Positions 37,001 through 43,805 of a DNA stretch of 64,000 bases are shown piece by piece. The number at the start of each line of letters is the position of its first letter. The stretch's first letter is position 1. The stretch spans positions 186,001 through 250,000 of the forward strand of contig NZ_JAAIYO010000006.1 in assembly GCF_014930455.1 (NCBI RefSeq), written 5' to 3'. The stretch is from Corallococcus soli (GTDB taxonomy: Bacteria > Myxococcota > Myxococcia > Myxococcales > Myxococcaceae). The notes under the pieces are model-generated. The model saw only the letters and a list, made by a program, of their open reading frames with translations. It was not told the DNA's origin and ran no database searches. The position numbers and the translations under genes are program-made.

Positions 37001-37619
37001 CCTGCTCGGGCGACATGTAGAGGAACTTGCCCAGGATGATGCTGGGGTTCGTCTTGGCCGCCGACAGCCGGCTCTTGGCGAGCCCGAAGTCGATGACCTT
37101 CACCTCCCCTTCGTAGGAGATGAGGATGTTCTGCGGGGAGATGTCCCGGTGGACGAGCTTCAGCTCCTTCTCGTCCTCGTCCCGCTTGCGGTGCGCGTAC
37201 GCCAGCGCGTCCAGCACGCGGCCCATGACGTAGAGGACGAACGTGAGCGGCAGCGGCGTCTGGCGGTCGCGCACGCGCGCGGCCACCTTGCGCAGGTCCT
37301 TGCCGTCCACGTACTCCAAGGCCATGTAGGCCTCGTCCTCGTGCAGGCCCATGTCCAGCACCTGCGCGATGGAGCCATGCCCCAGCCGCACCAGCGTGCG
37401 TGCCTCACCGACGAAGCGCTCGACGAACTCCTGATCCGCCGCGAGCTGCGGGAGGATCTTCTTGATGACGCAGAGCTTCTCGAAGCCCTGCGCCCCTTCC
37501 AGGCGCGCGAGGTAGATCTCCCCCATGCCGCCAGTGGCCAGGTGCGAAAGGAGCGTGTACCGGCCGAAGGGCTGCGGCCGGAAGGGACGCAGTCGGGCGG
37601 GCTGGGTCGAAGAGCTCAT
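34077..37619 (-). CDS. Large membrane-anchored serine/threonine protein kinase
   Basis: 1180 residues. The N-terminal Hanks-type kinase domain (about 19-290) has GGMGEIYLARL, the lysine pair in VIKKIL (53-54), HRDISPQN (157-164), DFGLAKS (177-183) and SPEQ (203-206). A very long Pro/Ser/Ala-rich region follows with internal repeats (RATDPLPR units near residues 655-690 and two copies of SSRPGVTTPSNGSRP near 710-760). One membrane helix lies near 968-990, and then a C-terminal ~190-residue region with a Cys pair (about 1133 and 1140). It lies 85 bp downstream of the FHA protein gene on the same strand, a likely signalling partner. Confidence 0.9.
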   Translation of the reverse strand: MSSSTQPARLRPFRPQPFGRYTLLSHLATGGMGEIYLARLEGAQGFEKLCVIKKILPQLAADQEFVERFVGEARTLVRLGHGSIAQVLDMGLHEDEAYMALEYVDGKDLRKVAARVRDRQTPLPLTFVLYVMGRVLDALAYAHRKRDEDEKELKLVHRDISPQNILISYEGEVKVIDFGLAKSRLSAAKTNPSIILGKFLYMSPEQARHQPVDRRSDLYAVGLCLYELISGQNPFDAMPPGELMSAVANPKVPALNEVEPLTPPSVSQLVAKALAVEPGQRFQTAEEFRGRLQACLMEIDTSAGPESVSRFMRDLFSSDYQSERRLLASLREVPRETRASGTYEAQGAPLRPTMPSLPPKTIRLDGPLEPLSFHPTPRSREDGGGARDDGETRPGVVMDESTRPAFPVEALEEAARARARPNPASSEPSPTVEVRAEAMERPTILEGLPAIRLPSDRPSPDEPRGPAYFESLSPELPPGEPTAPRAEALSPVEASVAEPTAPRASSLPPSDVSLEPASRPFADSGASLPFSDGLSPRAAQPVEARPPPRPSAPPPPAPPIPAFRPSEPGASGRSPLDGPVPIVPADASRPVAPPPPPSADFGAAQFDSESGGSLPFMEPPPPPDGPFLDDEELPPSPYPWPEPRAEAGWVPGSEPRATDPLPRATDPLPRSFEPPRATDPLPRSYEPIRVAEPRIPEGLRPTAVAIPSVSSSRPGVTTPSNGSRPAPSNAAATPSMSSSRPGVTTPSNGSRPVPSHAAPTIQVPSIQTGGPSYAPPSRPMAPVEMEALGSGPAPRPTMQDTRPSGESVSVDPHALEPDAGLPYITAEPEEDPASREAHADTHPRITLPRAPRREDAQPRVVLDEALLGEASVSSGRRETDTGASKGRTGSRRARGSSPGTPARSSTASGMRAVAASRTTPAVDPDESSTSRTSRDETRRKAMPVRPEPAEPLRPARREKAPASGGVLRSILVFIALLAVVALIAGAGLYFVPELRVAAGLEKSRTFTPPPPMRVQDPTQPAVPAARPISPPVKDGAPAEVPPAPEPVAPANDVAPRPAIEGDDLIAPSETDAVAPSPAPSAKKPAPSRAAAKRAATTRAPAKDAAAKRASTELEKEWAETKALYIELNQKHGCEIMQMPCSLFPGLLDDINNNDGSNEANLLKRVKAMHEALKKARRSQN

Positions 37620-37704
37620 GCGGTGCGGGGGTCCACCACGGGAAGCCCATTGAACCCCGAGCCGGGCTCCATCTTCAACCCGTCAACCGGACGCCCGGGC
37701 GGCC

Positions 37705-39408
37705 TCACCGGATACCAGGGTTGGTCAGCATGCCCATGTCCTCTTCAATCACCTCGAAAACCGCCACCTTGTCCCGGGGGGGCCGCACCACCCGCTCCCC
37801 GAGCGGCATCACGTCGAAGCGGGCGCCCGTCGCGGCCAGCAGCTTGCCCGTCATGAGCACCTGACCGGGGCCGGCCGTGGACGCCAGCCAGCCAGCCACG
37901 CCCATGCCCTCTCCCACGGCGGTGTACTCCGTGCGGGCGTCCGTGCCGATCATCCCCACCAGCGCCTTGGTGGAGTGCAGCGCGATGCGCAGGTCACAGC
38001 GCTCGTCCTGGGGACGCCGTGCCATGCCCCGCTCCCAGTCCGCGCGCAGGGCCAGGGCGGCGCGCACCGCCCTCACCGCGTCGTCGCCCTTGGCATAGGG
38101 CACGCCGAAGAGGGCGCGCATGGACTCGCCCATGAAGCCCTCCACGGTCGCCTCGAAGCTGAAGACGATGCCGCTCATGCGCGCGTGGAAGTCGTTGAGC
38201 AATTGCGTGGCCCGCGCCGCGCCCAGCCGGCCGGCCACGGCGCCGAAGTCCGCCAGCTCCGCGTGCAGCACGGTGACGTTGCGCTCCTCCAGCCCCGGCA
38301 GCTTGCCGCCCACGCGCTGGGCCTCGGCGGCGCGGCGCTCGGCCACCTCCGGCGAGTGGAAGCGCTCCAGGTTGCGCCGCAGCCGGTCCGTGCCGGAGCC
38401 GTCGCGCACGGCGAAGCGCTGCACGCCGCTGGCCACCAGGTGGGACACCGCGGTGCAGGTGTCCAGCATCAGCTCCAGGCTGGTGTCCCCCTCGCCGGGC
38501 ACGTTGACGTAGAGCACGCCCGCGAAGGGGGGCTCGGTGCCAATGGGGATGCACAGCACGCGGTCCACGCCGTACATGATGACGCTCTCGCGTCCGGCGA
38601 AGCGGCGGTCATCGCGCACGTCGCCCACCGCGAGCGCGCGGCCCTGGCGGATGGCCTCCTCCACGATGGCGTCCGACACGGGCACCTCGCCCTTGGCGAG
38701 CCGTCCCCGGTGGCGCACGGCGGCGGGCACCAGCGGCCCCGCGGCGTGCTTGAGCAGCACCACCGCCGTCGTCGCGTCGGTGCGCTCCAGGAGCCGGTCC
38801 ATCGCGGACTCCAGGAACGCCGTCAGCGTGCGCGCGGTGGCCAGCGCCTCCGCGGCCTGCACCAGCAGCACCAGCGTCTCGTAGGAGACGCGCGGGCTGG
38901 CCACGGGCGTGGAGGGGGCCACGGGCGAGGCGCCGGAGAACGCGTCGTCGAACGGCAGCGGGCCCACGTTGTCCAGCAGGCGCAGCACGTCCGCGTCCTT
39001 CACGTTCTTGGCCAGCAGCACCGACGGGCCCACGTCCGTGCCGTGCCCGAAGCGCACGACGCCGCCCGCGCCCAGGTCCATCATCTCCGTGGCGGCGTTC
39101 TCCACCCTGTGCGGCTGGCGCACCGCCAGGGTGTTCTCCCCCAGCGCCACCGTGTCGCCCGCGTTCAGGTGCTTGCTGCCCTGGAGGGGCGCGCCGTTCA
39201 CCCGGCTGCCGTTGCGGCTGCCCAGGTCCTCGATCCGCAGCGCGTCGCCTTCGACATAGAGGCGCGCGTGTCGGCGCGACACCAGGTCACCGCCCAGCAC
39301 GATATCGTTCTCGTCCGCTCGGCCGAGGCTGGTGACGCCCTCGGGCAGATCGTACGACGTGTCGAAGTAGCCGGGCCCGTTGATGATGATCTGCCACATC
39401 GGGGGCAC
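37705..39408 (-). CDS. FHA-GAF-cyclase homology domain protein
   Basis: 567 residues in three parts. An FHA domain (about 20-95; GRADENDIVLGGDLVSRRHARL) binds phosphothreonine. A GAF domain follows (about 180-325), then a class III cyclase homology domain (about 380-555; VGMIGTDARTEYTAVGEGMGVAGWL). In the first metal site the usual FADI/FVDI acid is changed (VLHAELADFG), so nucleotide cyclase activity may be lost. It is probably phosphorylated by, or bound to, the kinase encoded next. GTG at 39408 preferred (GGAGG 12 nt upstream); an ATG lies three codons later. Confidence 0.85.
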   Translation of the reverse strand: MPPMWQIIINGPGYFDTSYDLPEGVTSLGRADENDIVLGGDLVSRRHARLYVEGDALRIEDLGSRNGSRVNGAPLQGSKHLNAGDTVALGENTLAVRQPHRVENAATEMMDLGAGGVVRFGHGTDVGPSVLLAKNVKDADVLRLLDNVGPLPFDDAFSGASPVAPSTPVASPRVSYETLVLLVQAAEALATARTLTAFLESAMDRLLERTDATTAVVLLKHAAGPLVPAAVRHRGRLAKGEVPVSDAIVEEAIRQGRALAVGDVRDDRRFAGRESVIMYGVDRVLCIPIGTEPPFAGVLYVNVPGEGDTSLELMLDTCTAVSHLVASGVQRFAVRDGSGTDRLRRNLERFHSPEVAERRAAEAQRVGGKLPGLEERNVTVLHAELADFGAVAGRLGAARATQLLNDFHARMSGIVFSFEATVEGFMGESMRALFGVPYAKGDDAVRAVRAALALRADWERGMARRPQDERCDLRIALHSTKALVGMIGTDARTEYTAVGEGMGVAGWLASTAGPGQVLMTGKLLAATGARFDVMPLGERVVRPPRDKVAVFEVIEEDMGMLTNPGIR

Positions 39409-39565
39409 GACATTACACGACCTCCCAATCTTCCGAGAGTCCGAGACGCATTCCTGTGACAGGTCGGGCGGCCGGCGGCCGTTCCGGGGGCCTCTTGCGT
39501 CGCGTCATGCCCCCAAAGCCCCCGAGTCGGCCAGACCCGGGGTCCGGCTTCACCTGGGAGGTGCC

Positions 39566-40069
39566 TCACCGGGGCCGGAGGAGGAAGAGCGAATCACCCA
39601 CGCGCAGGGTGCGGAACGCGGCGAGCGGTCGGGAGGCCGGGCCCCGCACGACCTGACCGTCCAGGCCGAAGCGGGAGCCATGGCAGGGGCACTCCACCAC
39701 GCCCAGGGGGCCGTCCCAGTCCACCGCGCAGTCGCCATGCGTGCAGGTGCGCCACACGGCCCGGTAGCAGCCGTCCGCCGAGTGCACCACCACCACGTCC
39801 AGGAGCGCGGAAGGGACCCGGAGGTGGCCATGACCGCCCGGCTCCCGCAGGGCCGGGTGCTCGGAGAGGGGGACTTCCACCCAGCCCTCGCCGGGCGTGC
39901 CGGGAGGCCCCGCGTCGCCGCAGACCGCCGGGGACGCCCCCGCGTCGGGAGCCGCTTCCGGGTCGGGGCCGGGCAGCACCACCGCGTCGCGCCAGTCCGT
40001 CCCGCACCCCAGCGCGGCCAGGGCACAGGTGCCGCGCAGCAGCGTCCGGAGCGCGGCGCGGCGGTCCAC
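39566..40069 (-). CDS. Rieske [2Fe-2S] protein with Tat-type lipoprotein signal
   Basis: 167 residues from GTG 40069. The N-terminus DRRAALRTLL followed by a hydrophobic run to AALGC (Cys22) looks like a twin-arginine lipoprotein signal. The Rieske cluster is complete: Cys109-x-His111 and Cys127-x-x-His130, with Cys114 and Cys129 placed for the stabilising disulfide. It is an exported small electron carrier or oxidoreductase subunit. The frame is also open from an ATG at 40210 that overlaps the upstream lipoprotein stop. The segment 40063-40174 repeats a ribosome-binding/GTG unit three times, so several starts are possible. It probably belongs to the riboswitch-1 operon. Confidence 0.82.
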   Translation of the reverse strand: MDRRAALRTLLRGTCALAALGCGTDWRDAVVLPGPDPEAAPDAGASPAVCGDAGPPGTPGEGWVEVPLSEHPALREPGGHGHLRVPSALLDVVVVHSADGCYRAVWRTCTHGDCAVDWDGPLGVVECPCHGSRFGLDGQVVRGPASRPLAAFRTLRVGDSLFLLRPR

Positions 40070-40174
40070 CCCAGCCGCTTCCGTCAGCTCCGGAGCCGAG
40101 TGGTGGTCCACCCCACCCGCCTCCGGAGTCTTCATCGCCAGTGCCACACGGCGGTCCACCCCACCCGCCTCCGG
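40063..40174 (-). repeat. Threefold in-frame repeat of a ribosome-binding site plus GTG start
   Basis: On the minus strand the unit GGAGGCGGGTGGGGTGGACC occurs twice (within 40153-40174 and 40105-40126) and in a slightly diverged form at 40063-40083. The spacings are 48 and 42 bp, both multiples of three. Each unit contains a Shine-Dalgarno-like GGAGG (GGAAG in the last) about 8 nt before GTG-GAC. In the long reading these give EAGGVD-type repeats; in the short reading they are spare start sites before the Rieske signal peptide. Confidence 0.7.
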
Positions 40175-40206
40175 GGCCTCCGGAGGTGCGCGGGGTGGAC
40201 CCGCGC

Positions 40207-40980
40207 TCACGGCTGGCCCCCGTCGGGGGGCTGGCCGTTCACCACGGCGACGGCGTCCAGGTCGAAGCCCCCGGAAGTGCCGCCGTAGCTGTTGAGCCCC
40301 GTGTCGGTGAGCCGCACGAAGCGCGCGCGGGAGAGGCCCACGTCCGCCAGGTCGAAGCCGTCCCCGCCCGCCACCGTCGGGTCGGTGGGGGAAATGCCGT
40401 TGTCCGGCGCGGAGTGCACCGGGTGCGTGCCGGCGCAGCCCGGAAAGCCCCCATCCTTGTCGGACGGGTCGCAGGCGAAGTCGTACCAGGTGGCGCCGTC
40501 GTCGCTGACGGACACGCGGGCCGTCTCCGCGAAGATGTCGCCGCCGTACTTCTGGAACGCGTTTTCGAAGACGAGCAGGTCCACGCCCGGCCCGTCCACC
40601 GCGAGCAGGTCGGTGAACTCCAGGGTGATGAAGCCACCCCGTCCCAGCGACAGCACGTCGAGCGAACCCGTGTTCTGCCCCGCGCCCACCGGAGGCCCGA
40701 GCACGACGTCCGGGAAGCGGTCCTGCCCGAAGCCGGCCTGGTCGCCGAACTCGTACGCCGTCACCCGGTCCGCGAACGGATCCACCGGACGCACACCCGC
40801 GTCGACGCCGGCATCGTCCGTGCCGGCATCGTCCGTGCCGGCATCATCCGTCCCCGCGTCGGAGCCGGTGCCGGCATCGACGGAGGCCCCCGCGTCCTCC
40901 TGGGGCAAGGGCAGGTTCTCACCGTCGCCCGCGCAAGCGCACAGGGCGAGCAGCGCGCTGAGCGCGAGCAGCGAGCGCAT
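40207..40980 (-). CDS. Small beta-rich lipoprotein of the cobalamin-regulated operon (copy A)
   Basis: 257 residues. A lipoprotein signal (Cys14 or Cys16 in LALCAC), then a DAGT/DDAG linker (about 28-62), then a domain of about 190 residues. Its markers are VDLLVFENAF, ARVSVSDDGATWYDF, GGDGFDLADVGLSRARFVRLTD and a closing GTSGGFDLDAVAVVNG. The pattern suggests a beta-sandwich surface-binding domain. A paralogue lies at 43128-43805 in the same relation to a larger lipoprotein. It follows the larger lipoprotein gene by 2 nt and is therefore under cobalamin riboswitch 1. Corrinoid binding is an inference from regulation. Confidence 0.75.
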   Translation of the reverse strand: MRSLLALSALLALCACAGDGENLPLPQEDAGASVDAGTGSDAGTDDAGTDDAGTDDAGVDAGVRPVDPFADRVTAYEFGDQAGFGQDRFPDVVLGPPVGAGQNTGSLDVLSLGRGGFITLEFTDLLAVDGPGVDLLVFENAFQKYGGDIFAETARVSVSDDGATWYDFACDPSDKDGGFPGCAGTHPVHSAPDNGISPTDPTVAGGDGFDLADVGLSRARFVRLTDTGLNSYGGTSGGFDLDAVAVVNGQPPDGGQP

Positions 40981-40982
40981 GC

Positions 40983-42296
40983 TCACGGCCCCTGCCGGAT
41001 GCGCACGAGGCGGCGGCCGTTGACGTCCGTCACGCCCACGAGCAGGTCGGAGCCCAGCGACGACAGCAGGTCCACGGACGTGCACGCGTCGGAGGCCGTC
41101 AGGACGGGCTCCCGGGCGCCCACGCTCGGGGGCTGTCCGCCGCCCAGGCCGGGCGTGAGCGGGAAGCGCGACACGTCGCTGACGACGAAGGTGAAGCTCG
41201 CGTCGAAGGCGCCACGCGCCACCGCCACGCCAGCGCCAAAGCCCGTGGCGTTGTTGAAGTTGCTGTCCACGTCGACTTCGGGCTCGTCCGTGAGCACCAC
41301 CGGCGTGCGCGAGGACACCGCCGTCGCCAGCTTGGCGGCCGCCACGGCGTGGGCCACGTTCACGTACGTCTGCGGCACCGAGTAGCCGAACACCGCGATG
41401 CCGTTGTCCGCGATGGCGGAGAAGCCGCTGCCGCCCACCTGCGCCGGGAAGCTCACCGCCTTCACTGCCGTGAAGGGCTTGGTGGAGGTCAGCAGCGCGT
41501 AGACGCCCAGGCCGTCCGACACGGTGTCCAGGCCGCCGCCGTTGATGAAGAACGTGTCGGTGGTGCCCGCGGCCGTGAAGTTGGACGGCGCGCTGACGTA
41601 GGTCGTCGCGTCGCGCGCGACCGGGTCGAGCACCGCGACCTTCCCCGAGCCATCCGACTTCGTGTAGCCGGCGAGCAGCCGCGTGCCGTCGTAGGCCAGG
41701 GTGTAGGACGGGAAGGTGCTCGTACCGGCGGCGCGGTCCTCGGGCGCCAGCACGGTGTCGAGCGCCGCCTCGCCCAGCTTCACGTCCGGCCAGGTGCCCA
41801 GCGCGAAGAAGTCACGGCCCGTGGCCGTCGTGCGCAGCGCGAAGAGCGAATAGGCGGGGCCGGGCGTGGACACCACCGCGACCACCTCCGTGGACAGGGG
41901 CGCCGCTTCCGCGACGCTGAAGCCCGGCTGGAGCTGGAGCGTGCCCAGCTTCTCGTCCCGGGGCACGGTGTCGCACAGCCCGCCGGTGCCGCCATCCGTG
42001 CCGCCGTCGGTGCCGGTGCCCGCGTCCGTCTGCGTGCCCGCGTCGGTGCCCGCGTCCGTCTGCGTGCCCGCGTCGGTGCCCGCGTCGTCACCGCCAGTGT
42101 TGGAGTCGACCTGGGTGCACTTCTCCTCCACGCAGGCCCAGCTCTGTCCCTGGGGGGGCGTGCTCTTGTCGCGGCAGTCGAAGGCGTCCACGCACTCCGA
42201 ACCGCAGCCCGTCCCGCCCAGCACCACCGCCAGCAGGCCGCCCAGCAGCGCCGCGCGCTGGCCCTTCGTTCCCATCCGCTTCATGTCGCTCCGCAT
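40983..42296 (-). CDS. Large lipoprotein with DAGT linker and propeller-like domain (copy A)
   Basis: 437 residues. Signal with Cys31 in LGGTGC, a short Cys-rich module (CVDAFDCRD ... ACVEEKC), a repetitive TDAGT linker (about 70-105), then about 330 residues of beta-rich sequence. Recurring blocks include LGTLQL, TPGPAYSLF, SNFTA, INGGGLDTVSDGL, GVGVAVA-like strands and a final NGRRLVRIRQ. This is compatible with a beta-propeller, though blade counting was not possible. It is the first gene after cobalamin riboswitch 1. Its paralogue is at 43805-45271. A surface corrinoid-capture role is inferred. Confidence 0.75.
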   Translation of the reverse strand: MRSDMKRMGTKGQRAALLGGLLAVVLGGTGCGSECVDAFDCRDKSTPPQGQSWACVEEKCTQVDSNTGGDDAGTDAGTQTDAGTDAGTQTDAGTGTDGGTDGGTGGLCDTVPRDEKLGTLQLQPGFSVAEAAPLSTEVVAVVSTPGPAYSLFALRTTATGRDFFALGTWPDVKLGEAALDTVLAPEDRAAGTSTFPSYTLAYDGTRLLAGYTKSDGSGKVAVLDPVARDATTYVSAPSNFTAAGTTDTFFINGGGLDTVSDGLGVYALLTSTKPFTAVKAVSFPAQVGGSGFSAIADNGIAVFGYSVPQTYVNVAHAVAAAKLATAVSSRTPVVLTDEPEVDVDSNFNNATGFGAGVAVARGAFDASFTFVVSDVSRFPLTPGLGGGQPPSVGAREPVLTASDACTSVDLLSSLGSDLLVGVTDVNGRRLVRIRQGP

Positions 42297-42475
42297 CGCG
42301 TCCTCGTTCCCCTCCGCCCGGAGGCGGAAGAATTCCTGACGGGAGGCGGCACGGGCGAAAGGCAACCGGAGCTCCCGCGTGCAACGCACCAGGAGGACCT
42401 GCCTACGCCGTCAGCTCCCCTCGGAGGTTCCGGTCTGTCTTCCGGGCCCTCCGTGAAGAGGGACACCGGCTCATC

Positions 42476-42609
42476 GCCAGGTCTTCGGACTCGCGGGAAC
42501 GGGGCTTCGGATGCGGGCGCCATTCCTGCTCACCGCTGCGGGGCAGTCCCGGACTCACACCGGGTTCCCTGGAAGCCTCCACACCCCATGGTGGGAAGGC
42601 ATCGATGAC
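42476..42609 (-). promoter_or_regulatory. Cobalamin riboswitch 1 (short form)
   Basis: On the minus strand the leader shows the B12-riboswitch core: AGGGAACCCGGTGTGAGTCC, ACTGCCCCGCAGCGGTGAGC and the closing GAGTCCGAAGACCTGGC (complement of 42476-42492). The interval between the core and the closing segment is only about 35 nt, and no CACTG...GGGAAG arm is found, unlike riboswitch 2. The downstream leader shares a conserved CCTCCGAGGGGAG hairpin region with riboswitch 2, about 180 nt before the lipoprotein start. Cobalamin binding would be expected to reduce expression. Confidence 0.88.
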
Positions 42610-42615
42610 GGGGCG

Positions 42616-42644
42616 GGACTACGGCGCCCCCAGTGCAATGTCAA
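42616..42644 (-). promoter_or_regulatory. Predicted promoter of the riboswitch 1 operon
   Basis: TTGACA (42639-42644, minus strand) and TAGTCC (42616-42621) with a 17-nt spacer, placing the start just before the aptamer. The -35 box overlaps the stop codon of the DUF4177-like gene. Confidence 0.6.
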
Positions 42645-42979
42645 TGCGGCGTGGGTTCGGGCTGCTTGCGGCGCATCAGGACGTAGCGCCGCGTGCTGCC
42701 GTCCACGACGACGGTGGACACCACCTGCCAGCCCTCCTCCCCCAGGCGCTGGAGTTCAACGAGGTCCTCCTCCGGGCCCTGGCGGGTCACGAAGGTGTAC
42801 TCGTACGCCGGAGGCGGCGTGGGCGCGGCGGGCGGCGTGGGCGCGGCGACGGGCGCGGCCTTCGTGGACGTGCGCGCGCGCGTCGTCTGGGCCCGGGCGA
42901 CGGTGGGGAAGAGGGAGACGGCGGACACACCGGGGAGGACGCCCATCAACACGAGGAGCGAAGCGAGATGACGGTTCAT
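42641..42979 (-). CDS. Secreted DUF4177-like protein
   Basis: 112 residues. A signal peptide (about 1-31, ending ARAQ), a Pro/Ala/Thr linker, then a compact C-terminal domain: YEYTFVTRQGPEEDLVELQRLGEEGWQVVSTVV...RYVLMRRK. This has the length and GEEGW core of DUF4177 proteins. The function is unknown. It lies between the two cobalamin-regulated operons and has no riboswitch of its own. ATG at 42979, GGAG about 9 nt upstream. Confidence 0.7.
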   Translation of the reverse strand: MNRHLASLLVLMGVLPGVSAVSLFPTVARAQTTRARTSTKAAPVAAPTPPAAPTPPPAYEYTFVTRQGPEEDLVELQRLGEEGWQVVSTVVVDGSTRRYVLMRRKQPEPTPH

Positions 42980-43078
42980 GGATGCGGACTCCGGGGAGGA
43001 TGCCCAGGCATGTAGTCCCGGGCCGTCCTGGCCGGAAGCCTCACCGGGGCGCGGGAGCTTCCACGGAGCCACGAGGCT

Positions 43079-43110
43079 CCCCGGACCGTCCGCTGGAGGA
43101 CGGCCCGGGG
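43079..43110 (-). terminator. Terminator-like hairpin after the copy B operon
   Basis: A 13-bp stem (CCCCGGACCGTCC against GGACGGCCCGGGG, one G-T pair on the minus strand) with a 6-nt loop, 18 nt past the stop of the copy B small lipoprotein. No T-tract follows. Confidence 0.6.
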
Positions 43111-43127
43111 CCACCGCGAGCCGCGCG

Positions 43128-43805
43128 CTACGGCAGTTGCACGCCGTTCACCACCGCGACGGCATCCAGGTCGAAGCCGCCGCTGGTGCCCGCGTACCCG
43201 TTGGCGCCGGAGTCCCGGATGCGCACGAAGCGCGCGCGGGTGAGGCCCACGGCGGCCAGGTCGAAGCCGTCCCCGCCCGCCACGGCCGGGTCGGTGGGGG
43301 AGATGCCGTTGCCGGGGCTGGAGTACACGGGCGTGACGCCCGCGCAGCCGGGGAAGTTGCCCGCGGCGTTTCCGGACGCGCACGGGAACTCGAACCAGGT
43401 GACGCCGTCGTCGCTGACGGCCACCACGCCCGTCTCCGCGAACGGCCGGCCACTGGGCCGCAGGAACGGGTTTTCGAAGACGAGCAGGTCCACGCCCGGC
43501 CCGTCCGTCACCGCGATGTCGGTGAACTCCAGGACGATGACGCCGTTCTGTCCCAGCGACAGCACGTCCAGCGAACCCGAACCCGCGCCCGAGCCCTGTG
43601 GAGCGCCCAGCACGATGTTCGGCAGCTGGCCCTGTCCGAACCCGGCGGCGGCGCCAGGTGCGAAGGAGACGATGTGGTCCGCGAATGGATCCCCCACCAG
43701 CGTCTGCTCCAGGGTGGACTCCATCGCCTCATCTCCACCGCACGCCACGGACAGGAGCACGGCGAAGCCCAGGGTGCACGACTTCGAAAGCAGGGAGCGC
43801 ATCAT
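43128..43805 (-). CDS. Small beta-rich lipoprotein of the cobalamin-regulated operon (copy B)
   Basis: 225 residues, lipobox LSVAC (Cys22). It has the same domain as the protein at 40207-40980: GVDLLVFENPF, AVSDDGVTWFEF, GCAGVTPVYSSPGNGISPTDPAVAGGDGFDLAAVGLTRARFVRIRD and GTSGGFDLDAVAVVNG. Unlike copy A it lacks the DAGT linker. The ATG overlaps the stop of the larger lipoprotein by one base (TGATG), so the two are translationally coupled under riboswitch 2. Confidence 0.78.
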   Translation of the reverse strand: MMRSLLSKSCTLGFAVLLSVACGGDEAMESTLEQTLVGDPFADHIVSFAPGAAAGFGQGQLPNIVLGAPQGSGAGSGSLDVLSLGQNGVIVLEFTDIAVTDGPGVDLLVFENPFLRPSGRPFAETGVVAVSDDGVTWFEFPCASGNAAGNFPGCAGVTPVYSSPGNGISPTDPAVAGGDGFDLAAVGLTRARFVRIRDSGANGYAGTSGGFDLDAVAVVNGVQLP

